Assembly (NCBI RefSeq): GCF_002250055.1
Contig: NZ_CP018866.1
Location: 2,224,501-2,288,500, forward strand
Direction of reading: 5' to 3'
Source of the DNA: Sutcliffiella cohnii
GTDB lineage: Bacteria > Bacillota > Bacilli > Bacillales > Bacillaceae_I
DNA length: 64,000 nucleotides
Below the pieces are notes generated by a model that saw only the letters and a list, made by a program, of their open reading frames with translations, searched no databases and was not told the DNA's origin. The position numbers and the translations under genes were made by a program. This document shows, one piece after another, positions 51,431 to 61,249 of this stretch (position 1 is the first letter of the stretch; every line of letters begins with the position of its first letter).

Positions 51431-52309
51431 ATGTATAATATACAATTACCAAATAATATTCAAAAATTAATTGATGAAAATAAAGTGAAAGACCTGAAGG
51501 CAGATGAGCAGTCTTTAATAGGACGTGGTGGCTACACCTCTAATAATAATGACCTTTTATTTGATAGTATCATTGCTCTAGCAATGGGTAAAAACGTCCT
51601 TCTTAAAGGACCCACTGGTTCCGGTAAAACAAAATTAGCAGAAACATTATCTTCTGTTTTCCACCAACCAATGCATAGTATCAATTGTTCTGTAGACTTA
51701 GACGCAGAGGCATTATTAGGTTATAAAACAATTCGTCAACATAATGGTGTTGCGGAAATAACATTTGTACCTGGCCCAGTTATTAAAGCGATGCAAGAAG
51801 GTCACTTACTCTATATTGATGAAATCAACATGGCGAAACCAGAAACATTACCAATCTTAAATGGTGTTTTAGATTATCGAAAAACTATAACAAACCCGTT
51901 TACTGGAGAAGTAATTCGGGCAAAAGAAGGATTCGCCGTTATTTCTGCCATTAATGAAGGCTATGTGGGAACGGTTCCATTAAATGAAGCATTAAAAAAC
52001 CGCTTTATTGTTATAGATGTTCCTTATATTCAAGGTGACATATTAAAACAAGTACTATTGTCACAATCGAAACTTACGGATGAAAAACTAATACAAAAAT
52101 TCGTTGTGCTTTCAAACGATTTACAAACATTAGTAAAAAACGGACACCTTTCAGAAGAAGCTGCATCTGTACGAGCATTAATAGATACTTGTGATTTAGC
52201 TGTATATTTACCAACTCTTCGTGCAGTTCAACGCGGAATTGCAGAAAAACTAGATGACGAACGGGAAAAATCAGCTGTAATGAATGTAGCAAGAACGTTA
52301 TTTGAATGA
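51431..52309 (+). CDS. yojN: MoxR-type AAA+ ATPase (YojN-like)
   Basis: This 292-residue ATPase has Walker [10 protein letters not shown], Walker [18 protein letters not shown] and sensor region [18 protein letters not shown]. MoxR ATPases act as chaperones that load cofactors or remodel a target together with a VWA partner, here the following gene. The pair corresponds to B. subtilis yojN-yojO, sometimes called nitric-oxide-reductase-like (norQ/norD), although no NO reductase is nearby. Confidence 0.9.
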   Translation: MYNIQLPNNIQKLIDENKVKDLKADEQSLIGRGGYTSNNNDLLFDSIIALAMGKNVLLKGPTGSGKTKLAETLSSVFHQPMHSINCSVDLDAEALLGYKTIRQHNGVAEITFVPGPVIKAMQEGHLLYIDEINMAKPETLPILNGVLDYRKTITNPFTGEVIRAKEGFAVISAINEGYVGTVPLNEALKNRFIVIDVPYIQGDILKQVLLSQSKLTDEKLIQKFVVLSNDLQTLVKNGHLSEEAASVRALIDTCDLAVYLPTLRAVQRGIAEKLDDEREKSAVMNVARTLFE

Positions 52310-52319
52310 GGCGAGTAAT

Positions 52320-54245
52320 ATGAGACACATTGTCTTTAATGATAAAAAAATTGATTCTCTTCTGTTTATGGAACTTTTAGATTTATCCGTATCATTATCT
52401 AAAATCGAACAACTTGAAGTGGAATATGCGTTCAAATCTTATTTTGATCCATTTGATAAAGTACTATATATTAGTCTTTTTTGGGATAACCATCCAACAT
52501 TTGAAAAAATACATGGCCTAAAATCAGACGTATATATAAGGAGTTTAGGAAATGTTCCACATACAAATTATACAGAAGTACTAAAGTTCCTTAAGAAAAT
52601 AAAAAAAGCAAAGCACGGAAATTTCTTACGACAACTATTCTCGTTGTTAGAAGACTTACGGGTAGAAGAACTAATAAAAAAAGAACGCACTGGGACTGTG
52701 AATTCTTTTGAAATCCGCAGGGAAGAATATCGGAAATACTTTCGCAGTCAATTGACGGTAAATAATGAAAGAAACATTCGGATTGATGCACTATACAATC
52801 TAATTTACATCGTATTAACTACGAATAATCCATTAGAAGAGATTCCGATTATAAGTGATGAAATAAACTTAGCTCTACCATATATTCGTTCTGAATGTAG
52901 TAAATGTTATGAGGCAACTTCGACAAATGAAATTATTCAAATTTGTGTAAATGTACAAGAAGTAATAGAAGATATATTGGACAACGATATGTTGAATTTA
53001 TACTTTTTCACACCTGACTTTACCGACAAGGAAATTGTAGAAGAAGGTCTCAACTTTGATGATATTAAAAGGAAAAGTAAATTACAGAACGATGATGAAA
53101 GTGATAAAGATAAAACAGGGGAAGAAGATATACACGAAGACAAACTTCCAACATGGCATCGTGAAAGCGAAACGAATACTCAAAGCTTTCTTCAGTTCGA
53201 TTTAGAGTCAGGGGCAAAAACTGATTTGATGGGAGAAGGAGTGCGCGAAGGTGAGGATGGTGATCAGGCACTAGGCATTGTTCAAGGATCGAGTCAACAA
53301 TCATCCAAAAACGACTTTTCACCAACAGATTCGCTTGAGGTTGTAAGTGATGACCAAATGAAAGAGGGCGGCAAGGATGGTGATTTTGGGAAAGAGAATA
53401 AATTCGCCTATCCTGTTTTTCTTCAAGCCCAACCTGTGCTTAGAGAAGACAAACAGTCTTACAATGAATTTCAAGCGATGGTGTCATCATACCAAAAAAA
53501 GTTAAAGCAAATGATTGAGAAAACACTCGAGCATAAACTCACATCACCTAGAAGTAATTTGCACTTCGGGAGACTAAGTAAAAATTTACTTCCGTGGTTC
53601 ACAGACGAATCCCCTCGAATGTTTTATAAAAAGAATGCTGAATCTATGGAAATAGATGCAGTTTTCACTCTTTTAGTTGATTGCTCAGCATCTATGTTTG
53701 ATAAAATGGATGAAACGAAATATGGAATTACTTTATTCCACGAAGCATTAAAATCGGTTAAAGTTCCCCATGAAGTAGTTGGATTTTGGGAAGATACAAA
53801 TGATGCCACAGAGATAAGTCAACCAAATTATTTTAAAACAGTTATAGATTTCCATTCTTCAAGCTTACAAAAAACCGGACCAGAAATTCTTCAACTACAA
53901 CCAGAAGAAGATAATCGCGATGGTTATGCAATAAGGCATATGGCCAATCGTTTGCTACATCGAAACGAAAAACAAAAGTTCCTCCTTGTATTTTCCGATG
54001 GGGAGCCCGCTGCGATGAATTATGAACAAAATGGCATTGTAGATACACATGAAGCAGTAATGAATGCAAGGAAGCAAGGAATTGAAGTAATAAATGTATT
54101 CCTTTCGAATGGAGTAATAGAAGAGAGCCAAAGGAAAACAATTCAAAATATGTACGGAAAGTATAGCATCCTAGTACCTAACATTGATGAATTACCAGAT
54201 GTATTATTTCCTTTATTAAAAAAACTATTACTAAAAAGTATCTGA
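52320..54245 (+). CDS. yojO: VWA domain protein (YojO-like), partner of the MoxR ATPase
   Basis: This 641-residue protein has a helical N-terminal half, an acidic low-complexity middle (about 255-360, rich in Asp/Glu/Lys) and a C-terminal von Willebrand A domain with MIDAS motif LLVDCSASM (DxSxS) and SDGEPAAMNYE. It starts 10 bases after the ATPase gene. CobT/NorD-like partners work with MoxR proteins in metal insertion or complex activation; the target is unknown. Confidence 0.88.
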   Translation: MRHIVFNDKKIDSLLFMELLDLSVSLSKIEQLEVEYAFKSYFDPFDKVLYISLFWDNHPTFEKIHGLKSDVYIRSLGNVPHTNYTEVLKFLKKIKKAKHGNFLRQLFSLLEDLRVEELIKKERTGTVNSFEIRREEYRKYFRSQLTVNNERNIRIDALYNLIYIVLTTNNPLEEIPIISDEINLALPYIRSECSKCYEATSTNEIIQICVNVQEVIEDILDNDMLNLYFFTPDFTDKEIVEEGLNFDDIKRKSKLQNDDESDKDKTGEEDIHEDKLPTWHRESETNTQSFLQFDLESGAKTDLMGEGVREGEDGDQALGIVQGSSQQSSKNDFSPTDSLEVVSDDQMKEGGKDGDFGKENKFAYPVFLQAQPVLREDKQSYNEFQAMVSSYQKKLKQMIEKTLEHKLTSPRSNLHFGRLSKNLLPWFTDESPRMFYKKNAESMEIDAVFTLLVDCSASMFDKMDETKYGITLFHEALKSVKVPHEVVGFWEDTNDATEISQPNYFKTVIDFHSSSLQKTGPEILQLQPEEDNRDGYAIRHMANRLLHRNEKQKFLLVFSDGEPAAMNYEQNGIVDTHEAVMNARKQGIEVINVFLSNGVIEESQRKTIQNMYGKYSILVPNIDELPDVLFPLLKKLLLKSI

Positions 54246-54282
54246 TATTAAGGCTGGGACAAAACTAAATTGATCAGATATA

Positions 54283-54432
54283 TAACGGACTATCGCAGGA
54301 TTAGCGGAGGAAATATACGTAGACTCCAGCGGGAGAAAAGGCATAGGTGAGACCCCGCAGTGCGAAGCACGAGGAGGCTCACCAGCCGCCCGCGGAAAGC
54401 GAAGTATATTTCCGGAGCGGGTTATTACCGTA
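54283..54432. repeat. mosaic intergenic repeat (different module set)
   Basis: GGACTATCGCAGGATTAGCGGAGG..GACTCCAGCGGGAGAAAAGG..GAGACCCCGCAGTGCGAAGC..CGCCCGCGGAAAGCGAAGTATATTTCCGGAGCG lies between yojO and serA. It shares the gagaccCC..cgaggaggctca block with 18710-18750. The ends (GGAAATATAC/GTATATTTCC) are an inverted repeat, so the whole can fold into one long stem. Confidence 0.7.
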
Positions 54433-54498
54433 CTATTTTTTGTTCGTTATTTACTTTGGTGAAAATAGTTACGTCCCAACCTCTTTAAAAATGAAGGA

Positions 54499-55680
54499 TT
54501 ATCTTTCGTTCTCAATAATTCTAACTTTTTTTATACCATCTATTGTGAGTAATTTTTGAATGATAGAATCTTTATGTTCTGCTTTACTATCTAAATCAAT
54601 AATAGTATATGCCCATAAATCCTTACTACTATTTAACATATTCGCAATGTTCATCTCGTATTGCGCGAGAACAGCAGTAATTTGCCCAACCATATTCGGA
54701 ATGTTCTTATGTGCAACTGTTACTCTTGATAAACGAGTAAATGGCAAATACACGTTTGGAAAATTAACCGAATGTTGAATATTCCCAGTTTCTAAGTATT
54801 GCTTGAGAGTAGAAGCTGCCATAAATGCACAATTTTCTTCTGCTTCTACTGTAGAAGCACCTAAGTGTGGAATCGTAATGACGTTTTTCATTTTCAATAG
54901 TTTCTCCGTAGGAAAATCCGTTATATAATTGGATATTTTTTCTTTCTCTAATGCATCTTGTAAATGCTCAACATTTACTAATTCAGCTCTTGAAAAATTC
55001 AATAAACGTACTCCCGTTTTCATTTTGCCGATCGCCGCTTCATCAATTATATTACGAGTTTTGTCTGTTAATGGCACATGGAGGGTTATATAATCACACG
55101 TGCTAAAAATCTCATCCATATTATGTGCTCGCTGCACATTACTAGATAATTGCCACGCAGTATTAACTGATATAAATGGATCATACGCAACAACATCCAT
55201 ACCAAGAGCTAGTGCATCATTCGCTACTAATACACCAATCGCTCCAACGCCAATAACACCAAAACGCTTTCCTCTTATTTCATTGCCGACAAATTGTTTT
55301 TTTCCACTTTCCACTTGAGATGGAATAGAAGTACTATTATCAATTTTCAATGTGTTCGTCCACTCTATAGCAGGCAGAAAGTTTCTAGAAGAAACGAATA
55401 AGCTTAATAGGACTAGCTCCTTAACAGCATTTGCATTAGCACCTGGAGTGTTAAAAACAACTACTCCTTGGTCTGATAATTCTTTTACTGGAATATTATT
55501 CACTCCTACACCAGCACGAGCGATAGCTTTTACACTTTGCGCAATAGATTCGTCGTGTAGGTTAAAACTCCTTAGTAAAATACCATCAGGATTATCACTT
55601 TCATTTAACATGTACGAGTTATTCTCAAAAACTTGTAACCCTTTCGGAGCGATAGAATTATAGGTTTTAATTTTAAACAT
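54499..55680 (-). CDS. serA: D-3-phosphoglycerate dehydrogenase
   Basis: This 393-residue short-type SerA has ARAGVGVNNI, the NAD motif GKRFGVIGVGAIGVLVANDA, catalytic Arg in LLNFSRAELVN and His in TIPHLGAST, and a C-terminal ACT domain (ANMVGQ.. NIANML..) that may bind serine. It catalyses the first step of serine synthesis. Overlaps serC by 8 bases and is cotranscribed from the serC promoter. Confidence 0.93.
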   Translation of the reverse strand: MFKIKTYNSIAPKGLQVFENNSYMLNESDNPDGILLRSFNLHDESIAQSVKAIARAGVGVNNIPVKELSDQGVVVFNTPGANANAVKELVLLSLFVSSRNFLPAIEWTNTLKIDNSTSIPSQVESGKKQFVGNEIRGKRFGVIGVGAIGVLVANDALALGMDVVAYDPFISVNTAWQLSSNVQRAHNMDEIFSTCDYITLHVPLTDKTRNIIDEAAIGKMKTGVRLLNFSRAELVNVEHLQDALEKEKISNYITDFPTEKLLKMKNVITIPHLGASTVEAEENCAFMAASTLKQYLETGNIQHSVNFPNVYLPFTRLSRVTVAHKNIPNMVGQITAVLAQYEMNIANMLNSSKDLWAYTIIDLDSKAEHKDSIIQKLLTIDGIKKVRIIENER

Positions 55681-56755
55681 TTGACATCCTCGCCTTCATT
55701 TCAAATTGCTTCATAAAACTAACAAGCGCTTTTACACCATCTATGGGCATTGCATTATATAAACTAGCACGCATTCCACCTATTGACCTATGCCCTTTTA
55801 AAAAATAGAAACCAGCAGAGGTTGCCTCACTAATAAACTGCTCATTCAATTGACTAGAAGTCGTGTTAAAAGGGATGTTCATAAGTGATCTATTCTCGAT
55901 ATGAACATTGGAATAGAACAGAGTTGATTCATCTAAAAAGTTGTATAATAATGCTGCTTTCTCTTTGTTTATTTTTTCTATTTGTTGCACGCCACCTAAT
56001 TGTTTTAACCATTCAAGTACTAACTTCATTATGTAAATATTGAAGGTGGGAGGTGTATTATACATAGAATTCGACTTAACATACGTTTCATAATTCAACA
56101 TCGTAGGTAAAGTATGCAACGTATTTTGCCCAACCAAATCTTCACGAACAATAACGATACATAGTCCAGCAGGACCAATATTTTTCTGAGCTCCAGCGTA
56201 AATTACTCCAAATTTTTCAACATCATACTCTTCTGATAAAATGTTGGACGACATATCCGCAACTAATGGTACATTCCCAGTATTCGGGATTGAAGCAAAT
56301 TTAGTTCCTTCAATCGTATTATTCGTAGTAATGTGAACATAATCAACAAGGCTAATAGAATCTAACGATAATTTTGGAATATGATGTATAGGACAATTTT
56401 GCACATGAACTTCACCATACTTTTCCGCTTCAGCAATTGCCTTTTTTGCCCAAGACCCTGTGTTTACATAATAGGAAGTATTGTAACTTGTTAATAAATT
56501 CATCGGAACCATTGAAAATTGGAGAGAGGCTCCACCTTGAACGAATAAAACTTTATAGTTATTAGGAATATTCATTAATTCACGTAATAACTGTTCAGTT
56601 TGTTCCATAATTTCTTCAAAGTAATTGGAACGATGGCTTATTTCTATAATGGACATTCCTGTTCCTTGAAATGATAGAAATTCTTTTTGAACTTTTTCTA
56701 ATACAGGTAACGGCAAAGTAGAAGGACCGGCAGAAAAATTAAAAGAGCGCGTCAT
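55673..56755 (-). CDS. serC: phosphoserine aminotransferase
   Basis: This 360-residue PLP enzyme has RSFNFSAGPSTLPLPVL, VQGGASLQFSMVPMN and the PLP Lys in YAGAQKNIGPAGL. It forms phosphoserine from 3-phosphohydroxypyruvate. First gene of the serCA operon, ATG preceded by AGAAAGAAGG. Confidence 0.96.
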   Translation of the reverse strand: MTRSFNFSAGPSTLPLPVLEKVQKEFLSFQGTGMSIIEISHRSNYFEEIMEQTEQLLRELMNIPNNYKVLFVQGGASLQFSMVPMNLLTSYNTSYYVNTGSWAKKAIAEAEKYGEVHVQNCPIHHIPKLSLDSISLVDYVHITTNNTIEGTKFASIPNTGNVPLVADMSSNILSEEYDVEKFGVIYAGAQKNIGPAGLCIVIVREDLVGQNTLHTLPTMLNYETYVKSNSMYNTPPTFNIYIMKLVLEWLKQLGGVQQIEKINKEKAALLYNFLDESTLFYSNVHIENRSLMNIPFNTTSSQLNEQFISEATSAGFYFLKGHRSIGGMRASLYNAMPIDGVKALVSFMKQFEMKARMSNV

Positions 56756-56798
56756 TATAAACCTTCTTTCTATAAATAAACATCTGAATATTTTTTAA

Positions 56799-56827
56799 AA
56801 TTAACGCAGTAAACGTTTACAAGTCAA
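56799..56827 (-). promoter_or_regulatory. serCA promoter with a cre-like palindrome in the spacer
   Basis: On the minus strand TTGACT (56827-56822), 17 bases, TTAATT (56804-56799). The spacer is TGTAAACGTTTACT plus three bases, a 13/14 cre match that is itself nearly a perfect palindrome. CcpA binding would exclude RNA polymerase. Confidence 0.65.
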
Positions 56828-56985
56828 GTGAATATTATTTTTAATTTAACTCAGTTAATTTAAAGCGGTACTTTATTAAAAAAACGCTTTATTTTACATA
56901 TACCATTCAAGAAAAAAACTTATTTAAGAGTAAATAAAAACGATAATGGATAACATAACTTTAGAAAAAACAGGAAGGTGATAAA

Positions 56986-57486
56986 ATGTTTAAAACAAAT
57001 ATACTCATGATTTTTGCACTGCTTTTTGTCATTACTGGTTGTGGACAAAATGACGTATCTCCGCCACCCCCAGAAACTGGCGACACAAATAATACAACAC
57101 CTGGAATTACAGAAGGGGAAATTAATCCTTTGGATGACGATGATGATATGACTGTTAGAGATGAGGATATACAACATTCATTTATGAAATTTGACTTAGA
57201 TGTTGAATATGACCGCAATGTATCTTATGAAGCAGAGTATGAAATGGAAGGGAACGGAGAATCGAAAATTGAAGACGATTTAAATGATCGTAGGTTGTAT
57301 GGTGATGATGCATACAATGAACTAAAACCTAAGTTAGAACAGTTAAATTTCACACAAGAAACGGAGAATATAGAGATCACAGAAGAAATTTTGACAGTTT
57401 TCGGTATACCAACTGAATATAAAGAATTTGAATTAGAAGTAACATTTACAGACGGTACGACGAAAGAAGTGAAATTTACACAATAA
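56986..57486 (+). CDS. YusW-like lipoprotein
   Basis: This 166-residue lipoprotein has lipobox VITGC (Cys 19), a Pro/Asp-rich linker and a C-terminal YusW-type domain (FMKFDLDVEYDRNVSYEAEYE..ELKPKLEQLNF..KEFELEVTFTDGTT). Function of the family is unknown. ATG follows GGAAGGTGAT. Confidence 0.75.
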   Translation: MFKTNILMIFALLFVITGCGQNDVSPPPPETGDTNNTTPGITEGEINPLDDDDDMTVRDEDIQHSFMKFDLDVEYDRNVSYEAEYEMEGNGESKIEDDLNDRRLYGDDAYNELKPKLEQLNFTQETENIEITEEILTVFGIPTEYKEFELEVTFTDGTTKEVKFTQ

Positions 57487-57494
57487 CGAACAAA

Positions 57495-57615
57495 AGCACA
57501 GGTGGCTCGCTTTGGAACGTGTGAATCAATGTTAACCTATCGTACTGAGGATAAGGAAAATATGAGCAGTACCAAGCCATCGGAGCTAGTCGAAAAGTTA
57601 TAGATATCCGCGCAA
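57495..57615. repeat. decayed copy of the mosaic intergenic repeat
   Basis: CTATCGTACTGAGGATAAGG..ATGAGCAGTACCAAGCCATCGGAGCTAGTC aligns with 18848-18905 (CTTATCGTACGGAGGAAAAG..TTTGAGCCGGACCTAGCCGCCGGAGCTAGAC) with many changes. Confidence 0.6.
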
Positions 57616-57647
57616 AGTTTACACATTTGAATTTATTTATGATTAAT

Positions 57648-57678
57648 GAGGGAGAGCATTTCCCCCTCTTTTTTTTGT
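57648..57678 (+). terminator. intrinsic terminator
   Basis: GAGGG and CCCTC arms with a longer imperfect stem are followed by T(8). Confidence 0.7.
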
Positions 57679-57759
57679 ATTATTTCGTATAGCGAAATGT
57701 ATGGAAGAATGCTATATTATGAATAGCATTGCACTTATTAACGGAATGGAGAAATTGGA

Positions 57760-58965
57760 ATGTGGCAAAATAAAAATGTGTGGATAATACTTATTGGTGA
57801 ATTTATTGCTGGCCTAGGGTTATGGACTGGCATAATAGGAAATTTAGAATTTATGCAAGCCTTTATTCCTTCGGATTTTGTTAAAGCACTCATCATGTTT
57901 GTAGGACTTTTAGCTGGTGTTTTAGTTGGACCACTTGCTGGAAGAATAATAGATTCAAATAGCAAGAAAGTAGTACTGATTTATTCTGGTATTGGACGTA
58001 TGTTAAGTGTTTGCTTTATGTTTTTAGCGATACAATATAGCTCTATTACCTTTATGGTATTGTTTATGATTTCTATCCAAATATCAGCTGCTTTTTATTT
58101 CCCTGCTCTACAATCAGCTATACCTTTAATTGTAAAGGATAATGATCTATTAACAATGAATGGCATCCATATGAATGTATCTACTGTGTCTCGAATAGCA
58201 GGTACTGCCATTGCTGGTGCTATGCTCGTTGTAATGAGTTTATCGTCATTATATTTAGCTTCGTTCATCGCATACGGCTTTTTATTAATTACTACTTTCC
58301 TGCTAAAAATAGATGAGAGTGAAGGGCTTGCATCGAAAAAGATTAAAAAATCTAGTAGTTTCAAAGAAGTAATTCCTGTTTTAAAAGAAACACCGATTGC
58401 ATTAACTGTATTAATTTTGACGATGATCCCTTATTTATTTCTAGGTGGCTTTAATTTAATGGTTATCAATATTAGTGAGCTACAAGATGATTCAACTATT
58501 AAAAGCTTCATTTATGCAGTAGAAGGTATCTTTTTTATGATAGGGGCATTTGCAGTTAAAAGAATTTCAAAAGATAAAAACTTAATAACGTTAATGTTTA
58601 GTTTTGTAACATTGATTGCTTTTGCACACCTTTCCTTATTTTTTGCCGACGTAAAGTGGATGTCGCTTATGTCGTTTGCCATTTTTGGGTTAGCAGTAGG
58701 TTGTTTTTTCCCTATAGCAGTAACGATATTCCAAACTAAAATTCCGAAAGAATACCACGGCAGATTTTTCTCATTTCGTAATATGTTAGATCGAGTCGCT
58801 TTTCAAGTAGTTCTGTTAGGTACAGGACTATTCTTAGATACAATTGGCCTTAAATTAATGGCATTAGTATTCGGATTACTATCACTAACTATTATTATCA
58901 TTTATTTTATTAAACTAAATAAAACGTCTACTTACTTTCAAAAGAAAGCAGAAGGCAGTTTATAA
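57760..58965 (+). CDS. MFS transporter
   Basis: This 401-residue protein has twelve predicted membrane helices with LAGVLVGPLAGRIIDSNSKKVVLIYSG, the MFS loop 2-3 motif variant, and PKEYHGRFFSFRNMLDR in the second half. It resembles drug or siderophore exporters of the EntS/MdfA-like group. No neighbour suggests a substrate. Confidence 0.85.
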   Translation: MWQNKNVWIILIGEFIAGLGLWTGIIGNLEFMQAFIPSDFVKALIMFVGLLAGVLVGPLAGRIIDSNSKKVVLIYSGIGRMLSVCFMFLAIQYSSITFMVLFMISIQISAAFYFPALQSAIPLIVKDNDLLTMNGIHMNVSTVSRIAGTAIAGAMLVVMSLSSLYLASFIAYGFLLITTFLLKIDESEGLASKKIKKSSSFKEVIPVLKETPIALTVLILTMIPYLFLGGFNLMVINISELQDDSTIKSFIYAVEGIFFMIGAFAVKRISKDKNLITLMFSFVTLIAFAHLSLFFADVKWMSLMSFAIFGLAVGCFFPIAVTIFQTKIPKEYHGRFFSFRNMLDRVAFQVVLLGTGLFLDTIGLKLMALVFGLLSLTIIIIYFIKLNKTSTYFQKKAEGSL

Positions 58966-59050
58966 TTACTGCTGAACTTATTGTATATAATTAAATTCAA
59001 CGAATAGATAGGTAACAACAAACGTAAATTGTACAAAAGGAGTGAGGAGA

Positions 59051-60466
59051 ATGGAGCAACAACCGATGTACATTAACGGTGAATGGGTAAAAACGAACGA
59101 ATGGATGGAAGTGACCAATCCGGCAACAGGTGAAACAATTGGATCTGTACCTATTATTACTCATAAACAAATGGACCTCGTAATCAACAGTGCTGAATTA
59201 GCTTTTCACGAGTGGAAACGTTTATCCGTTTACGAAAGGGCTGCTTATTTACATAAATGGTATGAACTCATAGATAAAAACGCCGAAGAAATTGCGCGTG
59301 TCTTAACAATGGAACAAGGTAAGCCGTTAAAAGAGGCACTAGGAGAAGTACATTACGCAAATAGCTTCTTAGAATGGTATAAAGAAGAAGGAAAAAGAAT
59401 GTATGGAGAAACCATCCCTTCTCAATTTCGAGAAAAGCGTATACTCATACAGAAACAACCTATAGGGGTAGTTGCAGCGATAACACCTTGGAATTTTCCA
59501 GCCGCAATGATTACAAGAAAGGTTGCACCAGCATTAGTGGCAGGCTGCACCATCATTATTAAACCAGCTAGTCAAACCCCATTAACAGCTTTATTGCTGG
59601 CGAAATACGGTCATGAAGCAGGTATTCCGAAAGGGGTTCTCAATGTAATAACAGGGAAATCTAGCTTAATAGGTGACAATTTGTTACAAGATCCACGTGT
59701 AAAGAAATTAACGTTTACTGGTTCTACTGAAATTGGTAAGCAATTAATGGCACAAGCCGCAACAACAGTTAAAAAGGTTTCTTTAGAATTAGGGGGGCAT
59801 GCTCCATTTATAGTATTTGAAGATGCCAATATTGAAAAAGCAGTGAAAGGTGCTATTCAATCCAAGTTTCGTAACGCTGGACAGACTTGCATTTGTGCAA
59901 ATCGAATTTTTGTTCATGAATCCATTCACTCGACATTTATAGAGCGGTTTGTTGAGGAAGTGAAAAAATTAAAAATTGGAAATGGGCTAAATTCTCAATC
60001 TGATATCGGACCTTTAATTGACCTAAGTGCTAGAAACAAAGTACAGAGCCAAATAAAAGATGCTATCGAAAATGGTGGATTGATCCATTGTGGTGGAAGA
60101 GTTGTTGCTGATAACTTTTTGGAACCAACAGTTATTTCTAACGTTAAGGACGAAATGATGGTGATGACAGAAGAAACGTTTGGTCCAGTTGCTCCTATTG
60201 CTACTTTCCGCAATGAAGACGAAGTAGTTAATAGGGCTAACAACTCTCCGTATGGTTTAGCGGCTTATTTCTATACTGAAAGCTTAAGTCGGATGTATCG
60301 AGTAACAGAAAGTTTAGAATATGGCATAATCGGAGTAAATGACGCTGCTCCTTCTACCGCTCAAGCCCCTTTTGGAGGTCTGAAAGAAAGTGGCATCGGA
60401 AGAGAAGGGAGCCATTATGGTTTAGACGAATATGTAGAAGTTAAATATGTTTCAATTAGTATCTGA
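59051..60466 (+). CDS. gabD: NAD(P)-dependent succinate-semialdehyde dehydrogenase family enzyme
   Basis: This 471-residue aldehyde dehydrogenase has ITPWNFPAAMITRKVAPALVAGC, VSLELGGHAPF (general-base Glu) and NAGQTCICANRI (catalytic Cys with the second Cys two residues later, as in GabD). Length and motifs fit GabD; oxidation of succinate semialdehyde to succinate is likely. Start at ATG 59051 after AGGAGTGAGGAG. Monocistronic, with no gabT beside it. Confidence 0.85.
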   Translation: MEQQPMYINGEWVKTNEWMEVTNPATGETIGSVPIITHKQMDLVINSAELAFHEWKRLSVYERAAYLHKWYELIDKNAEEIARVLTMEQGKPLKEALGEVHYANSFLEWYKEEGKRMYGETIPSQFREKRILIQKQPIGVVAAITPWNFPAAMITRKVAPALVAGCTIIIKPASQTPLTALLLAKYGHEAGIPKGVLNVITGKSSLIGDNLLQDPRVKKLTFTGSTEIGKQLMAQAATTVKKVSLELGGHAPFIVFEDANIEKAVKGAIQSKFRNAGQTCICANRIFVHESIHSTFIERFVEEVKKLKIGNGLNSQSDIGPLIDLSARNKVQSQIKDAIENGGLIHCGGRVVADNFLEPTVISNVKDEMMVMTEETFGPVAPIATFRNEDEVVNRANNSPYGLAAYFYTESLSRMYRVTESLEYGIIGVNDAAPSTAQAPFGGLKESGIGREGSHYGLDEYVEVKYVSISI

Positions 60467-60468
60467 TA

Positions 60469-60510
60469 AAAAGGTTATGTTCAGTTTGTTTTTGAACATA
60501 ACCTTTTCTT
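60469..60510 (+). terminator. intrinsic terminator of gabD
   Basis: AAAAGGTTATGTTCA pairs with TGAACATAACCTTTT, followed by CTT. Confidence 0.9.
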
Positions 60511-60602
60511 ATTAATAATGATATAATAAGTTTGAAACTTCTATTCGTTATAATCGTAATAATATATATAACTAAATAACAGTCACTAGGAGTGAGTTTA
60601 TT

Positions 60603-61235
60603 GTGAAAATATTCATAAGACGAGCTTTAATTCTAATCGGTTCGTTTAATATATCGGTAATTGTATTTTTAATTGCTTTATTTTCTAGCGGATTTCAATT
60701 TACTATATCTGCACTAATTAGTTTAATAACTTTCTTTACTTCCTACTCGTTATTAAAGAAAAAATTCATCCCAAATAGCAATTTGAACAAAATAGTAAAT
60801 AAAGAAAAGAAGTATGTAGCACAGCAAATGAAAGAGGCAAAGAAAAAAGTGAAAGAAATTAACAATGCCCGATTTAGAGTTCGGTCTATTTTCGTCTTTC
60901 AAACAATTAATAACGTTTATAAAATGTCCAATAAAGTAATAAAAATGATAGAGACTGAACCACAACGATTTCGAGATGCAAGTCACTTTATCCATCAACA
61001 CTTAGACTCTGCTGCTATTATTACCGATAAATATGTTAAGTTAGTTTCTCAGCCTGTAAGAGATCATACAATAAAGTCTTCTATAAGGGAAGCAGAAGAT
61101 GGGTTGAAAAGCTTAGAAAAAGCGATGGAACGAGAACTTATTTCGATTTTAAATAATGATATAACTAATCTCGATGTAGAATTAAAACTAATTAAGAACA
61201 GCGAAAAAAATATCGATTCAACCTTGAAAAAGTAG
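60603..61235 (+). CDS. xpaC: XpaC-like 5-bromo-4-chloroindolyl phosphate hydrolysis family protein
   Basis: This 210-residue protein has two N-terminal membrane helices (about 7-30 and 34-50) and a long charged helical C-terminal part (KKVKEINNARFRVRSIFVFQTINNVYKMSNKVIKMIE; SLEKAMERELISILNND). This matches XpaC, usually paired with a TelA protein. The real activity is unknown. GTG start after AGGAGTG; 14 bases before the next gene. Confidence 0.82.
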   Translation: MKIFIRRALILIGSFNISVIVFLIALFSSGFQFTISALISLITFFTSYSLLKKKFIPNSNLNKIVNKEKKYVAQQMKEAKKKVKEINNARFRVRSIFVFQTINNVYKMSNKVIKMIETEPQRFRDASHFIHQHLDSAAIITDKYVKLVSQPVRDHTIKSSIREAEDGLKSLEKAMERELISILNNDITNLDVELKLIKNSEKNIDSTLKK

Positions 61236-61249
61236 AAGGAGTGCTTTAA

